From: Syntrophobacteraceae bacterium
GTDB lineage: Bacteria > Desulfobacterota > Syntrophobacteria > Syntrophobacterales > Syntrophobacteraceae
DNA: 41,525 nt
Reading direction: 5' to 3'
NCBI GenBank assembly: GCA_017881795.1
Contig: JADGQM010000003.1
Coordinates: 1 to 41,525 of the forward strand
A program made the position numbers and the translations under genes. The notes beneath the pieces were generated by a model. That model was not told the origin of the DNA and made no database searches. It was given only the letters and a program-made list of their open reading frames with translations. Positions 24,387 to 32,222 of this stretch are shown one piece after another (within the stretch, counting starts at the first letter, position 1; each line of letters starts with the position of its first letter).

Positions 24387-26996
24387 TTAATCTTCTCCTT
24401 TGTCCTCTCCAGTGTCGAGCCCATCCAACCAAAACAGCAGGGCGTCTCTAATTTCCGTTATGCGCTCCGGATCAGTAACCTTTTTTCCCTGGTTGGTCCG
24501 GATATAGAATACGTCAGCCACCTGATCCACTTTTGTCGTAATTTTGGCGACAAAGATCCGGATCTGCAGTTCAAATAGAGTGCGCGTGATGGTATAGAGC
24601 AACCCCACACGATCAAGAGTGTACACTTCGAGGATGGTGTATCGGGCGTTTGACTCGTTATCAATGAGGATCTGACTTGGGGTCTTCCGCAAGGGCGGCT
24701 GAGCGAATCTGTGGCTGGCAGCGTGGGCAGCAATCCGGTAGCTCAGGGCGACCTTCCCCTCCAGCAGCCGTTTCAGGTCTGCTCTCACAGCATCCCAATC
24801 CGGCTCCCTGCCTGGCCCATCTTCAAAGCGACACTGAAAAATCAGAATCAGCACCCCGTCGTTCATGGCAAAGACCTGAGCCCCGCGAATGTCCATATTG
24901 TGGAGGGTGAGGATGCCGGCAGAGCGAGACACCAGACCGGTCATCTCCCGGCTCAAAAGGGTGATCTCAGCTGAGCCCTCTGCGGTTGCAACCTCCATGA
25001 CCAACGGTTCCTCAGAATGGCGCAACTGCCATTCCATTCGCAGATGTTTGGCGATCGTCCCCGGAAGCATGGAAAGCAAGTACCGAGGCGCAAGGTTGGC
25101 AAAATAACTTTCGAGCTCTACCGGCATCATCAAATCCGAGACTTCTCCGGCAACCTGGCTTCTGATATGAGCAATGCGCTCGCTGATGGCCTGGTGGCTG
25201 GGCTCGCCTTTTTCCAAAAGATGGCGGATGCGCTCGTAAAGCGGAATTACCGGTGTGTCTCGCCACTTTTGATAGCCCTTGGGGCCGGTGGCAACCATGT
25301 CGGCAAGGCTCAGCAGAGCGAGAAGGTCGAGGCGCTCGGGGGTCCCAATTATGGAGGCACAGTTAGCCACCATCTCGTCATCGCCCAAGTCCCTCATCGA
25401 GGCGTTATCCATGAGGAGAAGGTGCTGAGCAACCAAAAACTGGAGCAAATCGGACTCATCGGCGTTCAGCCCCAGACGTCGGGCAACAGCAGGAATCATT
25501 TCTCCCCCGTGAGCGGCATGGCCTCGGCCCGAGCTCTTCCCGATATCGTGCAGCAGTCCGGCAAGATAAAGCGAGGTGGGATCTTCGACGCCCTGCGCAA
25601 TGTGCGTCAGTTCAGGTTCTGCCTGGGCGTAATCTCCCCGGAAGATCTTCTTTAATTCGGCAAGCGTGCGAAAATGATGTTCCTGGACCGGATAGAGATG
25701 AAAAGCATCGTGCTGAACCAGGCCATGGATTGCGGAAAGCTCGGGGACGAGGGAAAGCATGAGTCCCTGATTGTAAAAGCCGCGGACAAATTGCAGGCCC
25801 TCCGAATCCATTCGGATGAGCGCCAAAAGTTCTTCTCGTACGGCCTGATCGCCTGCGGCCGTGTCCAGGGCATTACGATGATGCCGGATCCACTGTCTGG
25901 TGACATTAGCCAGACCCATGTTATTTTTTGCCGCCAAGGCAAAAAGGTGAACGATTTGGCCAGCTTTGGGCGAATAACGATCGGTCTGGATGTGGATTCT
26001 CTCAGCACGCGCCAGGATTCCGGCCTCCAGGACCTGTGATGCGGCTCCCTCTCCTTCCCCATGGTCTTCACGACTTTCACGCAAACGTTCCCAGAATTCC
26101 TGCGCAACAGATAGGACCCCGTGAAACAATTGATAAATGTATTGCATGAAGGTTTCTACCGGCAAAAATCCGGAACGCGCTTGATACCCCAGCTTATCGG
26201 CAAAGATTTCCTGTTCTTTGAAGCCGAGGGTGGTCGTTGAGCCACCGGCCAAGGTGCGGACGAGATTCAAGAGGCGGGCATAGGTTTTTTCTGCCTGTTG
26301 CAGCAAGTCAACCTCCTGGCGTGTCAGATATCCGCCAAAAATGGCATCCTCAAGGTTGCGGACATTCGAAGCAACCCGACAGGCAGCGCGAATGGCTGTG
26401 ATTTCGGAAAGCCCACCGGGATTTCGATCAAGGTCCGGCTCCATCCAACTTTTAGGATCTTCGAGGCGCGCCTGGCGAGCTTCGACCGACTCGAAAAGAG
26501 CGCCCAAAAGATCGTTCTGGCGTCTCTCGAGGTAGGCTTCGAGGGCCCTTTCCAGTTGCTCTGCCAGGTGGCGGTTTCCGGAAATATAGCGAGTCTCCAA
26601 AAGATCGAGGAAAAAACCGGAATCTTTATCGGCTCGATCCAGCAGGATGTCCATAGTGCCTTGTTGAACGTCGACGACCCAACCCGCTTCCACCAAAGGG
26701 GAAGCAATCTCGTCCATCCATTCCTCTTGCCAGGGGGAGGACTCCGCCCTCAGCAAAAGCACGGGGACGGCCTGATTGGGGCCAAGCAAGCCGCGTCCCA
26801 GAGCGCCTGCAGCCAGGACCGCGCCGCTCGAGCGGACCTGTTCCGCGTCCAGGTTCAGGCGGTTTATCATACGGTTATAGAGTGAAATAATCGCGATCTC
26901 GATCAGGCTGGTGTGGCGACTCAGCATCTCCTCGCTGCTATCGGTCAGGATCTGTTCGCGCTGTCTTTTCAAGGATTCAGAGATATTTTGCATCAC
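24387..26996 (-). CDS. GlnD-like PII uridylyl-removing protein with a degenerate nucleotidyltransferase domain
   Basis: This 869-residue protein has the full GlnD layout: N-terminal nucleotidyltransferase region (about residues 50-250), a GlnD helical linker (DLDRNPGGLSEI matching the DxKxxPGGLRDI motif), an HD phosphohydrolase domain (LAGLLHDIGKSSGRGHAAHG, then FLVAQHLLLMDNA) and two C-terminal ACT domains (about residues 690-860). In active GlnD the motif GGxGRGELxPxSDxDLL supplies metal-binding aspartates. Here it reads AGALGRGLLGPNQAVPVLLL (residues 63-82) with both aspartates gone. The HD motif is intact, so it may only remove UMP or serve as a sensor of nitrogen/2-oxoglutarate status. 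It is coupled to the crotonase downstream. Confidence 0.88.
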   Translation of the reverse strand: MMQNISESLKRQREQILTDSSEEMLSRHTSLIEIAIISLYNRMINRLNLDAEQVRSSGAVLAAGALGRGLLGPNQAVPVLLLRAESSPWQEEWMDEIASPLVEAGWVVDVQQGTMDILLDRADKDSGFFLDLLETRYISGNRHLAEQLERALEAYLERRQNDLLGALFESVEARQARLEDPKSWMEPDLDRNPGGLSEITAIRAACRVASNVRNLEDAIFGGYLTRQEVDLLQQAEKTYARLLNLVRTLAGGSTTTLGFKEQEIFADKLGYQARSGFLPVETFMQYIYQLFHGVLSVAQEFWERLRESREDHGEGEGAASQVLEAGILARAERIHIQTDRYSPKAGQIVHLFALAAKNNMGLANVTRQWIRHHRNALDTAAGDQAVREELLALIRMDSEGLQFVRGFYNQGLMLSLVPELSAIHGLVQHDAFHLYPVQEHHFRTLAELKKIFRGDYAQAEPELTHIAQGVEDPTSLYLAGLLHDIGKSSGRGHAAHGGEMIPAVARRLGLNADESDLLQFLVAQHLLLMDNASMRDLGDDEMVANCASIIGTPERLDLLALLSLADMVATGPKGYQKWRDTPVIPLYERIRHLLEKGEPSHQAISERIAHIRSQVAGEVSDLMMPVELESYFANLAPRYLLSMLPGTIAKHLRMEWQLRHSEEPLVMEVATAEGSAEITLLSREMTGLVSRSAGILTLHNMDIRGAQVFAMNDGVLILIFQCRFEDGPGREPDWDAVRADLKRLLEGKVALSYRIAAHAASHRFAQPPLRKTPSQILIDNESNARYTILEVYTLDRVGLLYTITRTLFELQIRIFVAKITTKVDQVADVFYIRTNQGKKVTDPERITEIRDALLFWLDGLDTGEDKGED

Positions 26997-27296
26997 ACTT
27001 TCCTCACATTAATTCAGGCGCTATGAGTGCATTATCAACTGTTACACGGCTGCGCTCGCTGGAAAGCCACCGGAGCTTCAGGCCAACGGGCTTTCTGCTC
27101 ACAATACCAAGCGCAAGTAAGGCTTTGCACTGTATCTAAGCTTCATCTTGCACACCCGATGAAGCCATGTCAAAAGATTTATCACTGGCTTTTGAACGAA
27201 AAACCTCTCCCCTTTATTTCCTTGACCCAGATTAATGATATTGCATATTAAGTGATCGTTCGAGCACAATTGAAAACCATGGTTAAGGAGTTTCAT
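26997..27296. other. Divergent intergenic region between the GlnD-like gene and hisH
   Basis: The region contains an 8-bp-stem hairpin, GCTTCATC/GATGAAGC (27140-27165, 10-base loop), and a candidate rightward promoter at 27222-27251. No gene is seen. The ORF-track start of HisH at 27252 lies in this stretch but is not the preferred start. Confidence 0.4.
27222..27251 (+). promoter_or_regulatory. Candidate promoter for hisH-hisF
   Basis: TTGACC (27222-27227), an 18-bp spacer and TATTAA (27246-27251) lie 45 bp before the hisH start. Both hexamers are imperfect, so confidence is limited. Confidence 0.35.
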
Positions 27297-27932
27297 GTGA
27301 TTGCAATTTTGGATTATCGAGCTGGCAATTTAACGAGCGTAGAAAGAGCCTTGCGCTTTCTCGGGTTTCCTTGTGAAATCACGGATTCAGCGGAGCGCAT
27401 CAGGGCGGCGGAACGGATTATTTTTCCGGGCGTCGGTGCAGCGGGCAAGTCCATGCAGGATCTGAGTGAACTGGGCTTGGACTCGCTTCTTCATGAGCGG
27501 CTGGAAGCCGGAGTCCCGATTCTGGGCATTTGCGTGGGCTTACAAGTGCTTTTTGACTACAGTGAAGAAAACGACACGAAATGCCTCGGCATCCTCCCTG
27601 GAAAAGTGCGGCTGTTCCCCGCAGAACTTCGCGATGAAGATGGCAATCTCTTAAAAATTCCTCACATGGGCTGGAACGAGGTGATCTTCACCCGGGAGCA
27701 TCCCGTATTCCGAAAGGTGCCTCCTGGGAGTGAGTTCTATTTTGTCCATAGCTATTATCCCGAAGCGAGTGATCTAGCGTGTGTTGTGGGAAGGACCGAT
27801 TACGGAATTGCTTTTGGTTCGGCTGTGGCCCGCCGCAATCTGGTGGCCGTCCAGTTTCATCCGGAAAAAAGCGGCCCTCCTGGGCTCCAGATCCTGAGCA
27901 ATTTTTGTCAATGGGATGGGCTCGATTCCTGA
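27297..27932 (+). CDS. hisH: Imidazole glycerol phosphate synthase, glutaminase subunit HisH
   Basis: HisH releases ammonia from glutamine and passes it to HisF in histidine biosynthesis. The GTG at 27297 is chosen as start because AAGGAG lies six bases upstream and the protein then begins [11 protein letters not shown], as the family does; the track frame adds 15 unsupported residues. The class I glutamine amidotransferase triad is complete: C79 in [10 protein letters not shown], and His and Glu in VQFHPEKSG. The oxyanion region [10 protein letters not shown] is present. At 211 residues the length is normal. hisF follows after 76 bp on the same strand. The remaining his genes are not in the window. 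Confidence 0.96.
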   Translation: MIAILDYRAGNLTSVERALRFLGFPCEITDSAERIRAAERIIFPGVGAAGKSMQDLSELGLDSLLHERLEAGVPILGICVGLQVLFDYSEENDTKCLGILPGKVRLFPAELRDEDGNLLKIPHMGWNEVIFTREHPVFRKVPPGSEFYFVHSYYPEASDLACVVGRTDYGIAFGSAVARRNLVAVQFHPEKSGPPGLQILSNFCQWDGLDS

Positions 27933-28008
27933 AAGCAATTACCGCCCGCGCCCGGATCGAAGAGCCCCTCGAACGGGCCTTCTTTTTGACATAAACAAAG
28001 GAGATTAC

Positions 28009-28788
28009 ATGCTCAGTAAACGGATTATTCCCTGTCTGGACGTCCGGGATGGACGGACCACCAAGGGGATTAAGTTTAGAAATAATATTGACATTGGTGA
28101 TCCGGTTGATATGGGCCGGTACTATTATGAAGAAGGCGCTGATGAAATCGTCTTCTATGACATCACGGCATCGAGCGACCGGCGCCCCATCATGCTAGAG
28201 GTCGTAAGAAGGGTTGCGGAAACCATTTTCATCCCGTTTTCCGTTGGCGGCGGCATTCGCACTCTTGAGGACATGCGCGATGTCCTGCTTGCGGGCGCCG
28301 AGAAAGTGAGCGTCAACTCGGCCGCAGTGCTCAATCCGGGAATTATCCAGCACGGAGCGAAAGCTTTTGGAAGTCAATGCATCGTCCTAGGCATGGATGT
28401 GAAGCGGGTCCCGCCATCGGCGAAAATTCCGTCGGGATACGAGATGGTCATCAACGGCGGGCGCTCTCCCATGGGGATTGATGCCCTCTGGTGGGCACAG
28501 GAAGCCGAGCGGCTCGGGGCCGGAGAAATCTGCCTCAACTCCATTGATGCCGACGGCACGCAAAATGGTTATGAGCTAAGTCTCACTCACCTGATTTCAA
28601 CAAAGGTGCGCATTCCAGTCATCGCTTCCGGGGGAGCAGGCGGACCGCACCACCTCCTCGATGTGCTTTCGGAAGGACGCGCCGATGCGGCTCTGATAGC
28701 TTCGATGGTTCACTACGGAACTTATACGATAAGGGAGATCAAGGAGTTCCTTCAAGGACAAGGCGTTAGAGTGCGACAAACCTGGTGA
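28009..28788 (+). CDS. hisF: Imidazole glycerol phosphate synthase, cyclase subunit HisF
   Basis: HisF is the (beta-alpha)8 barrel that closes the imidazole ring and yields IGP and AICAR. The start ATG follows AAAGGAG by five bases, trimming the track frame by 31 codons to 259 residues. Catalytic aspartates are retained: [10 protein letters not shown] near the N-terminus and LGMDVKR mid-protein. The phosphate-binding motifs [11 protein letters not shown] and ASGGAGG are present. The variant segment [18 protein letters not shown] is a pattern I associate with deltaproteobacterial HisF. It pairs with hisH immediately upstream. Confidence 0.96.
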   Translation: MLSKRIIPCLDVRDGRTTKGIKFRNNIDIGDPVDMGRYYYEEGADEIVFYDITASSDRRPIMLEVVRRVAETIFIPFSVGGGIRTLEDMRDVLLAGAEKVSVNSAAVLNPGIIQHGAKAFGSQCIVLGMDVKRVPPSAKIPSGYEMVINGGRSPMGIDALWWAQEAERLGAGEICLNSIDADGTQNGYELSLTHLISTKVRIPVIASGGAGGPHHLLDVLSEGRADAALIASMVHYGTYTIREIKEFLQGQGVRVRQTW

Positions 28789-28798
28789 AAACAGTAAG

Positions 28799-29791
28799 TT
28801 ATGGCTGAGAACTCGCTTCTTGGGATGCTCTGGCCCACGCGATGGTCTTTCTTAGCCCCTCGAGGAGTGACACCCGGGGCTCCCACCCGGCAACTTTGTG
28901 AAATGCGTCCACAGACGCCTCAGAAAAACGAATATCTCCGGGTCGCTCCGGGCAAATAGCTAATCCTGCGTGATTTTCCACCAGCCCATTTATCGTCTCG
29001 GCCAGTTCCAGAATGGTGGTGCTCTTGCCCATCCCGATATTGTACGGGTTCTTCCCTCCCCCTGTTGCCTTCCCGCACAGGCTCGCAGCGCGGAGATAGG
29101 CTTCCACCACATCCGACACGTAGATGAAATCACGCGTTTGCAGACCGTCTCCGAAAATGGTGAGAGGCTGCTGTTGCAGAGCCAAAGCGACAAACCGTGA
29201 GATCACTCCACTGTAGGGACTTGTCGGGTCCTGTCTCGGTCCGTAAATGTTGAAACAGCGTAACGCAACGCCACAGCGCCTCTCGGCAACCTCCCGCGAA
29301 GCCAGATATTTTGAGCGGCCATAAGCACTCAAATGCCTGGTGTGCTCCGTGGCATATTCTTCCTTGAGCGGCAACCGCTGCTCTCCGCCATATTCCGCCG
29401 AGGACCCGGCAAACACAAAAGCCCCGAAGCCCAAGTGGTCGGCCTCACCCAGCAGGTTCACGGCAGCTTGGCAGTTCACCTCCATGGTCGTTTCAGGATG
29501 ATCCACTGAATAGGGCACGCTGACGATAGCTGCCAAATGAAAGCAGCATTCCAGATCGGGGTATTGCGCCTTGAGATCTCCTAAAAGACCAGCCTCGGTG
29601 ACGGAGCGCTCGTGGAAAGAAAAGTCCGGATGCTTCCATAACGCGGTCAGGTTTTCCTTGCGCCCGGAGAAGAAGTTGTCTACGCCGATAACACGATAGT
29701 TTTCAGACAGCAGTCGTTCGGCGAGATGACTTCCGACAAAACCGGCCGCACCGGTCACTACACAGCCGATTTTACGATCGCGATTTTTCAA
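28799..29791 (-). CDS. NAD-dependent sugar-nucleotide epimerase/dehydratase (extended SDR)
   Basis: This 330-residue extended short-chain dehydrogenase has the Rossmann motif TGAAGFVGSHLAE, the acidic cofactor residue in VIGVDNFFSG, the catalytic SSAEYG serine region, YGRSK (Tyr-Lys pair) and FNIYGPRQDP. It is closest in pattern to UDP-glucose/UDP-N-acetylglucosamine 4-epimerases, though dehydratases share these motifs. The start is TTG at 29791 with AAGGA six bases upstream. It lies upstream of nothing obvious but is on the same strand as the phosphohexomutase at 30013. Together they suggest surface-polysaccharide precursor supply. The exact substrate is unknown. Confidence 0.88.
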   Translation of the reverse strand: MKNRDRKIGCVVTGAAGFVGSHLAERLLSENYRVIGVDNFFSGRKENLTALWKHPDFSFHERSVTEAGLLGDLKAQYPDLECCFHLAAIVSVPYSVDHPETTMEVNCQAAVNLLGEADHLGFGAFVFAGSSAEYGGEQRLPLKEEYATEHTRHLSAYGRSKYLASREVAERRCGVALRCFNIYGPRQDPTSPYSGVISRFVALALQQQPLTIFGDGLQTRDFIYVSDVVEAYLRAASLCGKATGGGKNPYNIGMGKSTTILELAETINGLVENHAGLAICPERPGDIRFSEASVDAFHKVAGWEPRVSLLEGLRKTIAWARASQEASSQP

Positions 29792-29899
29792 TTGCGTTCC
29801 TTACGAGAAAAATGTGCTCATAATAGCTCATTGCAGGAGGAAGATCCCACGTATTGAGTGAACTTGACGTCCTGTGGGCGAATTCTAATCAATAACTCA

Positions 29900-29973
29900 C
29901 CACGAAGAATGCAAAGGAATACTTGCTCAATAATCTCCGTGGTCTTCTTCGTGCTCTTCGTGTCCTTCGTGGT
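29900..29973. repeat. CCACGAAG-family palindromic repeat, copy 3 (left arm decayed)
   Basis: The right arm (CTTCTTCGTGCTCTTCGTGT onward, ending CTTCGTGG) is intact, while the left arm keeps only CCACGAAGAA before diverging. It lies in the gap between the phosphohexomutase stop and the epimerase start. Confidence 0.82.
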
Positions 29974-30012
29974 TTAGTGGTCTTAAAAAATGCAAATCCC
30001 TGCACAGTTAAA

Positions 30013-31377
30013 TTATCTTGCAGCGACTTCCTTTTTTGCCTCTTCGAGGGTGCCCTCCACCAGATTCCGGATCTCGTCAAGGCGCTCGGGGGTGTTGGCT
30101 TCATAACGCAGCACCAGGACCGGCTGGGTATTGGAGGCTCGCGCCAGGCCCCAGCCATCTTCAAAAACGATGCGCGCGCCATCGACCTCGATGATTTCCA
30201 AATTTTTGGATCGAAACAGAAGCTTGGCCCTTTCCACGACATCAAACTTGATCGGGTCAGGGCATGGGACTCTGATCTCAGGCGTGGTATAGGTGGCGGG
30301 CACTCCATCCAGAAGTTCGGGTATGGTCTTGCCGGTATTGGTGAGGATTTCAAGCAGCCGACAGGAGGCGTAAAGTCCGTCGTCAAAGCCAAAATACCGA
30401 TCTTTGAAGAACATGTGCCCGCTCATCTCTCCAGCAAGCGCTGCATCCTCCTCCTTCAGCTTGGCTTTCATCAAGGAGTGGCCCGTGCGCCACATGATGG
30501 CCTTACCGCCATGTTTCCTTATGTCATCGTAGAGGGTCTGCGAACACTTCACCTCCGAAATGAAGGTCACTCCAGGGCGTCGCGAAAGGATCTCACGGGC
30601 GAAGATAATCATCAACTTGTCGCCAAAAACAGGCTCTCCGCAATGGTCTACCACTCCTAGACGGTCACTGTCCCCATCGTAGGCGACGCCCACGTCCAGC
30701 TTCTCGTTCTTAACCAGAGCGCATAAGTCTCTGAGGTTATCAAGCACCGTCGGGTCCGGTTCGTGATTGGGAAAGGTGCCATCGACCTCACAGTAAAGCG
30801 GGAACACGTCGCAGCCCAATTTCTTAAGAATAGGCAGGATCACCGGTCCGGCGGTTGCGTTGCCGGCATCAACGCCCACTCGAAGACGGCGGTTCAGGGT
30901 GATATTGTCAACGACAAAGTCGATATAGGGGGTGACGATGTCGTACTCCACGACCCGACCGACGCCGGTCTCAAACGAGCCCTGATCCATGAGGGTGCGA
31001 AATTTCTGAATTTCGCTTCCGGAGATGGTATCGAACCCGTTGCAGATTTTGAAACCGTTGTACTCAGGAGGGTTATGGCTTGCAGTAATCATCATTCCTC
31101 CCTCACGGTCCAGACGCCGCAGGGCGAAATAGAATACGGGCGTCGGGCATACGCCCACATCCACCACATCCAACCCGGTTGCCAGCATTCCCTCAAGCAG
31201 CAGGTCCCGATAGCGATGCGAACTGAGCCGGCAGTCCCGGCCCACGACCACATATTTCTTCTGCTGCCGGACCATGTAGGCGCCAAAAGCCTTACCCAGG
31301 AGTACAACATCCTCGTCCTGGATTTCTTCGTTCACGATACCGCGGATGTCATATTCTCGGAATACGTTTGGGTCCAC
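30013..31377 (-). CDS. Phosphomannomutase/phosphoglucomutase (alpha-D-phosphohexomutase family)
   Basis: This 454-residue enzyme interconverts hexose 1- and 6-phosphates to feed nucleotide-sugar and envelope glycan pathways. All four functional loops are visible: the phosphoserine loop TASHNPPEYNG, the metal loop DGDSDR, the sugar-binding GEMSGH, and a C-terminal phosphate-binding region ending RASNTQPVLVLRYE. The start is a GTG (31377) with AAGGAG seven bases upstream. The pattern VFREYDIRGIV is typical of AlgC/ManB-type bifunctional enzymes. Glucose versus mannose preference cannot be set from sequence. Confidence 0.94.
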   Translation of the reverse strand: MDPNVFREYDIRGIVNEEIQDEDVVLLGKAFGAYMVRQQKKYVVVGRDCRLSSHRYRDLLLEGMLATGLDVVDVGVCPTPVFYFALRRLDREGGMMITASHNPPEYNGFKICNGFDTISGSEIQKFRTLMDQGSFETGVGRVVEYDIVTPYIDFVVDNITLNRRLRVGVDAGNATAGPVILPILKKLGCDVFPLYCEVDGTFPNHEPDPTVLDNLRDLCALVKNEKLDVGVAYDGDSDRLGVVDHCGEPVFGDKLMIIFAREILSRRPGVTFISEVKCSQTLYDDIRKHGGKAIMWRTGHSLMKAKLKEEDAALAGEMSGHMFFKDRYFGFDDGLYASCRLLEILTNTGKTIPELLDGVPATYTTPEIRVPCPDPIKFDVVERAKLLFRSKNLEIIEVDGARIVFEDGWGLARASNTQPVLVLRYEANTPERLDEIRNLVEGTLEEAKKEVAAR

Positions 31378-31508
31378 TTGGCATCTCCTTGTGGCAGATG
31401 GTGGTGATCATGGGGCAACACGGGTTATAAGCAGGCATGGAAATACTACAAGAGCGTGATCGGCGGGCGCCCCCTGGTACTCGACGCTTCCGGCTCACCA
31501 TAACCCGG

Positions 31509-31652
31509 GGAGCTCCACAATGTTGTTGAATTAACAATTCAGGATTAAGGAATTCAGGGATTGGATTTGCCAAACCAGGACAATCTCTACCTTGCGCCGT
31601 AAGAATTCCTCAATTCCTAAATCCCTCAATCCAACAGCATTGGGGGAACTCC
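31509..31652. repeat. Long imperfect inverted repeat (GGATT/AGGAATT family)
   Basis: The left arm starts GGAGCTCCACAATGTTGTTG; the complement of the right arm starts GGAGTTCCCCCAATGCTGTT. Inside are runs of AGGAATT and GGGATT units in both orientations. The outer part (CCCCAATGCTGTTGGATT) resembles the outer arms of the REP doublet at 16604 (CCCCAATGCCGGTGAATT). It fills most of the gene-free gap 31378-31746. Confidence 0.7.
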
Positions 31653-31746
31653 ACCCCCGTTGGAGCGTCCAGCACCAGAGGTCCACTATACAGCATAGAT
31701 GAAAACGAACATCACCGGAAGGGAGATGATGCAGGCGACGATAAAG

Positions 31747-31956
31747 CTAGTGGTGTCCCCCTTCGTCCCCGTGTTTCAAGCGTTTAAACGTTAATATGGC
31801 CGCCGCCAGGAGGCCAAATCCGATCACCCCCACGGCGCCGTAAAGTGCTGCAAAGAAGACCGTATGGCTGGGATCATACCACGGAATGTCCTGAGGCAAC
31901 GCGCTGGCAACGCTACGTTTGAGCTCCACACATAAAAATTCGCCGAATGGTGACAT
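31747..31956 (-). CDS. Small single-helix membrane protein of unknown function
   Basis: This 69-residue protein is taken to start at the ATG at 31956, seven bases after GAGGAG, five codons inside the track ORF. It has a soluble N-terminus (MSPFGEFLCVELKRSVASAL), then one membrane helix (TVFFAALYGAVGVIGFGLLA) and a charged His-rich end (KRLKHGDEGGHH). I do not recognise a family. A reading frame directly after it in the +1 frame encodes another strongly hydrophobic segment (SFIVACIISLPVMFVFIYAV, to the TAG at 31686) with no start codon, so the gene may be frameshifted. It is divergent from the cysteine synthase fusion. Confidence 0.6.
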   Translation of the reverse strand: MSPFGEFLCVELKRSVASALPQDIPWYDPSHTVFFAALYGAVGVIGFGLLAAAILTFKRLKHGDEGGHH

Positions 31957-32132
31957 AGCACAACTCCTCATTGAAAAAGACGGTTACCGGCAGCTCTTCA
32001 AATTCGTGAAACCTTTAGCAAAGATTTCCGGATGGGTCAATCTCAAAAGTCATGCCTGCAGGTCCATTCACTCTTTGTTCAGCCGGAGCGCGAGTTTATT
32101 TTACAACGCAACGCCTGGATCGAGGAAAGGCT

Positions 32133-32162
32133 TTGACACCGAGCCACGGGACTGCCTATAAA
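32133..32162 (+). promoter_or_regulatory. Promoter of the cysK-cysS-like fusion gene
   Basis: A perfect TTGACA (32133-32138), 18-bp spacer and TATAAA (32157-32162) form a strong sigma-70 promoter about 60 bp before the start codon. I see no T-box or other riboswitch-like fold in the short leader. Confidence 0.72.
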
Positions 32163-32222
32163 GTACGGGTTGGCTGAGGTTGCTTTACGAGGTACAATTC
32201 TGAAGCAGGAAATGTGCTCACC

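Noticed and set aside
28009-28788. HisF considered as the HisF2-type partner for surface-sugar amidination, given nearby sugar genes
   Set aside because: Catalytic aspartates and phosphate motifs match histidine-pathway HisF, and hisH begins normally next to it.
31972-32222. Search for a T-box or other cysteine-responsive leader before the cysK fusion
   Set aside because: The promoter lies only about 60 bp before the start, leaving too short a leader; no T-box sequence seen.
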